A stretch of 7,045 nt of DNA from Nocardioides sp. (GTDB lineage: Bacteria > Actinomycetota > Actinomycetes > Propionibacteriales > Nocardioidaceae). The DNA lies in contig JARICB010000041.1 of the NCBI GenBank assembly GCA_029264225.1, positions 1 through 7,045 of the forward strand, read 5' to 3'. Each line of letters begins with the position of its first letter. Within the stretch, counting starts at the first letter, position 1. The notes beneath the pieces were generated by a model. That model saw only the letters and a program-made list of their open reading frames with translations. It was not told the origin of the DNA and ran no database searches. The translations under genes were made by a program, and so were the position numbers. Below, piece after piece: positions 5,909 through 7,045 of this stretch.

Positions 5909-6561
5909 ACGTCGAGACGTGAGACCTGCTCGCCGGTGACGACGAAGACCACTCGGTTGGCTATCGACACTGCGTGGTCGGCGATCCGCTCGTAGTAGCG
6001 CCCCAGCAGCGCCAGGTCGACGGCCGCCTCGACGCCGTGCTCCCACTGCGGGCTCAACAGTTCGGTGAAGCTGCGGCGCCTGAGCTGATCCATGATCTCG
6101 TCGTCGCGGCCAAGGGCGATGGCAGCCTCGACGTCGCGGTCGATGATGATCGCGGTGACCCGACGCACCATGTCCTCGGCGACCTCGGCCATCTGCTCCA
6201 TCGTCGGCCGCACCGGCTCGGGTACGGCGACGTGGGGCACCCGCAGCCGCGCGATCTTGGCGACATGGACCGACAGATCACCCATCCGCTCCAGTTCGCT
6301 CACCATCCGCAGGGCCGACACCAGCACCCGCAGGTCGCCGGCCACCGGCTGTTGGAGGGAGAGCAGTTCGAAGGCGTTGTCCTCCACCCGTTCCCGGTTG
6401 GCATCGATCGCCTGATCGCCGCTGATCACCTCCTCGGCGATGGCGGCGTCGCCGCTCAGCAGTGCCGCAGTGGCTCGGTTCACGGCTGTCTCCACCTGAC
6501 CGCAGATGAGCGACAGGTCGACGAAGATGGCGTTGAGTTGGTCATGGAAGGCGACTCGCAT
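5905..6561 (-). CDS. phoU: PhoU-type phosphate signalling protein
   Basis: PhoU proteins link the PstSCAB phosphate transporter to the sensor kinase and keep the phosphate response off when phosphate is plentiful; they act at the cytoplasmic face. The 218-residue, all-helical protein has two tandem three-helix PhoU repeats. Each ends in the metal-binding E-x-x-x-D pattern: ERMGD at 91-95 in the first repeat and ERIAD at 191-195 in the second. QQPVAGDLRVLVSALRMV (70-87) is the typical lead-in of repeat one. Start: the ATG at 6561 begins MRVAFHDQL, the usual PhoU N-terminus. It has no Shine-Dalgarno but TAGTCT lies 6 nt upstream. It is divergent from the SenX3-like kinase across a 121-nt gap with a PHO-box-like repeat, the arrangement known from Streptomyces phoU-phoRP. 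Which of several phoU paralogues this is cannot be decided from one locus. Family identity is secure. Confidence 0.94.
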   Translation of the reverse strand: MRVAFHDQLNAIFVDLSLICGQVETAVNRATAALLSGDAAIAEEVISGDQAIDANRERVEDNAFELLSLQQPVAGDLRVLVSALRMVSELERMGDLSVHVAKIARLRVPHVAVPEPVRPTMEQMAEVAEDMVRRVTAIIIDRDVEAAIALGRDDEIMDQLRRRSFTELLSPQWEHGVEAAVDLALLGRYYERIADHAVSIANRVVFVVTGEQVSRLDV

Positions 6562-6567
6562 GAGCGG

Positions 6568-6573
6568 AGACTA
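6568..6573 (-). promoter_or_regulatory. Candidate -10 element for phoU (leaderless)
   Basis: TAGTCT on the minus strand ends 6 nt before the phoU ATG at 6561. No good -35 stands 17 nt upstream, where a regulator-bound repeat begins instead, as expected for an activator-dependent promoter. Confidence 0.48.
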
Positions 6574-6600
6574 AGCAGGGTCGGCGACCGCCAGATCGGC

Positions 6601-6622
6601 TACAGGTGAACGCCGGATGAAC
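6601..6622 (-). promoter_or_regulatory. PHO-box-like direct repeat (two 11-bp units) between phoU and the sensor kinase
   Basis: Read on the minus strand, GTTCATCCGGC (6622-6612) is followed directly by GTTCACCTGTA (6611-6601). Two 11-bp units beginning GTTCA[CT]C are the form of the Streptomyces PhoP operator, and related repeats bind RegX3. A third, degenerate unit may continue at 6600-6590 (GCCGATCTGGC). Relative to a phoU start at 6561 the two clear units cover about -40 to -61, a usual place for activation; relative to the kinase start at 6683 they lie at about -61 to -82. Confidence 0.65.
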
Positions 6623-6670
6623 ACTGGATGCCCGACGTCCTGCGCGACCCAGGAGCGACCTGCCAGTGCG

Positions 6671-6676
6671 TACGAT
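6671..6676 (+). promoter_or_regulatory. Candidate -10 element for the sensor kinase gene (leaderless)
   Basis: TACGAT fits TANNNT and ends 6 nt before the GTG at 6683. No Shine-Dalgarno is present between them (CGCAAC). No clear -35. Confidence 0.45.
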
Positions 6677-6682
6677 CGCAAC

Positions 6683-7045
6683 GTGGATCCGACGACTCAG
6701 GCGGCACTGGCCGCTGCGTTCGGGGCGATCGTCGCCGGCGGTGCCGTGCTCGCCTGGCACATCAGCGAGCGCCACGCGCAGCGCCTGCCCGTTGTCGAGG
6801 AACCAGCCGTGCCACCGGGGGTGGCGGCCGTGCTCTCGGTGCTCCGCTCCAGTGCCGTCATCGTGGACTCCAACGACCACGTCCTCAAGGCATCCGCCCC
6901 GGCGTACGTCTTCGGACTGGTGCGCGGTCGCGAGGTCCTCGTCGATGACCTGCGCGTTCTGATGAGCCAAGTGCGCCGCGACGGCCAGATCCGCGAGACC
7001 GAGCTGCAGCTCGGCTCCGACCACGCCTCGGCGCGCACCGTGATC
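6683..7045 (+). CDS. senX3: SenX3/PhoR-like sensor histidine kinase, N-terminal part (3' end outside window)
   Basis: The frame is open from the GTG at 6683 to the window edge, giving 121 residues. Residues 7-27 form one membrane helix (ALAAAFGAIVAGGAVLAWHI), after which the chain turns charged and Pro-rich (28-45). A PAS-like region follows, AVLSVLRSSAVIVDSNDHV onward, with the VFGLVRGREVLVDDLRVLMSQVRRDG segment resembling the same region of Mycobacterium SenX3. The kinase core (H box, ATPase) would lie outside the window. By family and place it should sense phosphate status with PhoU and Pst and phosphorylate a RegX3/PhoP-type response regulator, expected just downstream. Start: the GTG has TACGAT 6 nt upstream and gives a short lead-in before the helix. 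Divergent phoU and nearby gpmA support the call. The symbol rests on synteny plus N-terminal likeness only, as the catalytic part is unseen. Confidence 0.8.
   Translation, partial: MDPTTQAALAAAFGAIVAGGAVLAWHISERHAQRLPVVEEPAVPPGVAAVLSVLRSSAVIVDSNDHVLKASAPAYVFGLVRGREVLVDDLRVLMSQVRRDGQIRETELQLGSDHASARTVI

Noticed and set aside
5063..6046. Minus-strand open frame of 327 codons across gpmA
   Set aside because: It is antisense to gpmA, whose motifs are complete; no domain is recognisable.
6542..7024. Minus-strand frame opposite the sensor kinase
   Set aside because: It overlaps the phoU start and the PHO-box gap and has no recognisable motif; the + strand kinase frame stays open to the edge.

Overview
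The window is high-GC, gene-dense DNA from an actinobacterium. The gene set (carD, MEP-pathway genes, 2,3-BPG-dependent phosphoglycerate mutase, phoU and a SenX3-type sensor kinase in one neighbourhood) and the protein sequences fit Propionibacteriales, perhaps a Nocardioides relative. That placement comes from memory of family sequences and was not searched. It is a core chromosomal region: no mobile element, CRISPR array, tRNA or rRNA was seen.

Left part (1-1765): the end of a C39-like peptidase (+) converges with a membrane-anchored molybdopterin oxidoreductase (-). Middle (1845-4365): ispF and ispD (+) face, across a long imperfect hairpin, a small degenerate IspD paralogue (-). That paralogue lies directly downstream of carD (-), behind a perfect 15-bp hairpin. 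In Mycobacterium the order is carD-ispD-ispF on one strand. Here the slot after carD holds the degenerate copy, while the intact-looking copy sits opposite it with ispF first. Right part (4366-7045): a divergent gap, a lipoprotein and gpmA (+), phoU (-) converging on gpmA, then a 121-bp divergent gap with a PHO-box-like direct repeat, and the start of a SenX3/PhoR-like histidine kinase (+) that runs off the window.

IspD and IspF carry out two steps of the MEP route to isoprenoid precursors (cytidylylation and cyclisation). CarD acts on RNA polymerase at promoters. PhoU and the kinase form the phosphate-sensing module, and the repeat between them suggests they are under the cognate PhoP/RegX3-type regulator.

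The most striking observation concerns the two IspD proteins. The IspD with the CTP-binding loop lacks the usual dimer-arm signature (a V-T/R-D-T-x-K motif and a D/E-R arginine). The paralogue has lost the CTP loop and the QTPQ motif but keeps exactly that arm and arginine. They look complementary, which suggests a heterodimeric IspD in which one subunit is a pseudoenzyme donating the arm. This is inference from motif reading and untested.

A second recurring signal is a TANNNT-like hexamer 6-8 nt before many start codons, consistent with leaderless or near-leaderless transcription.
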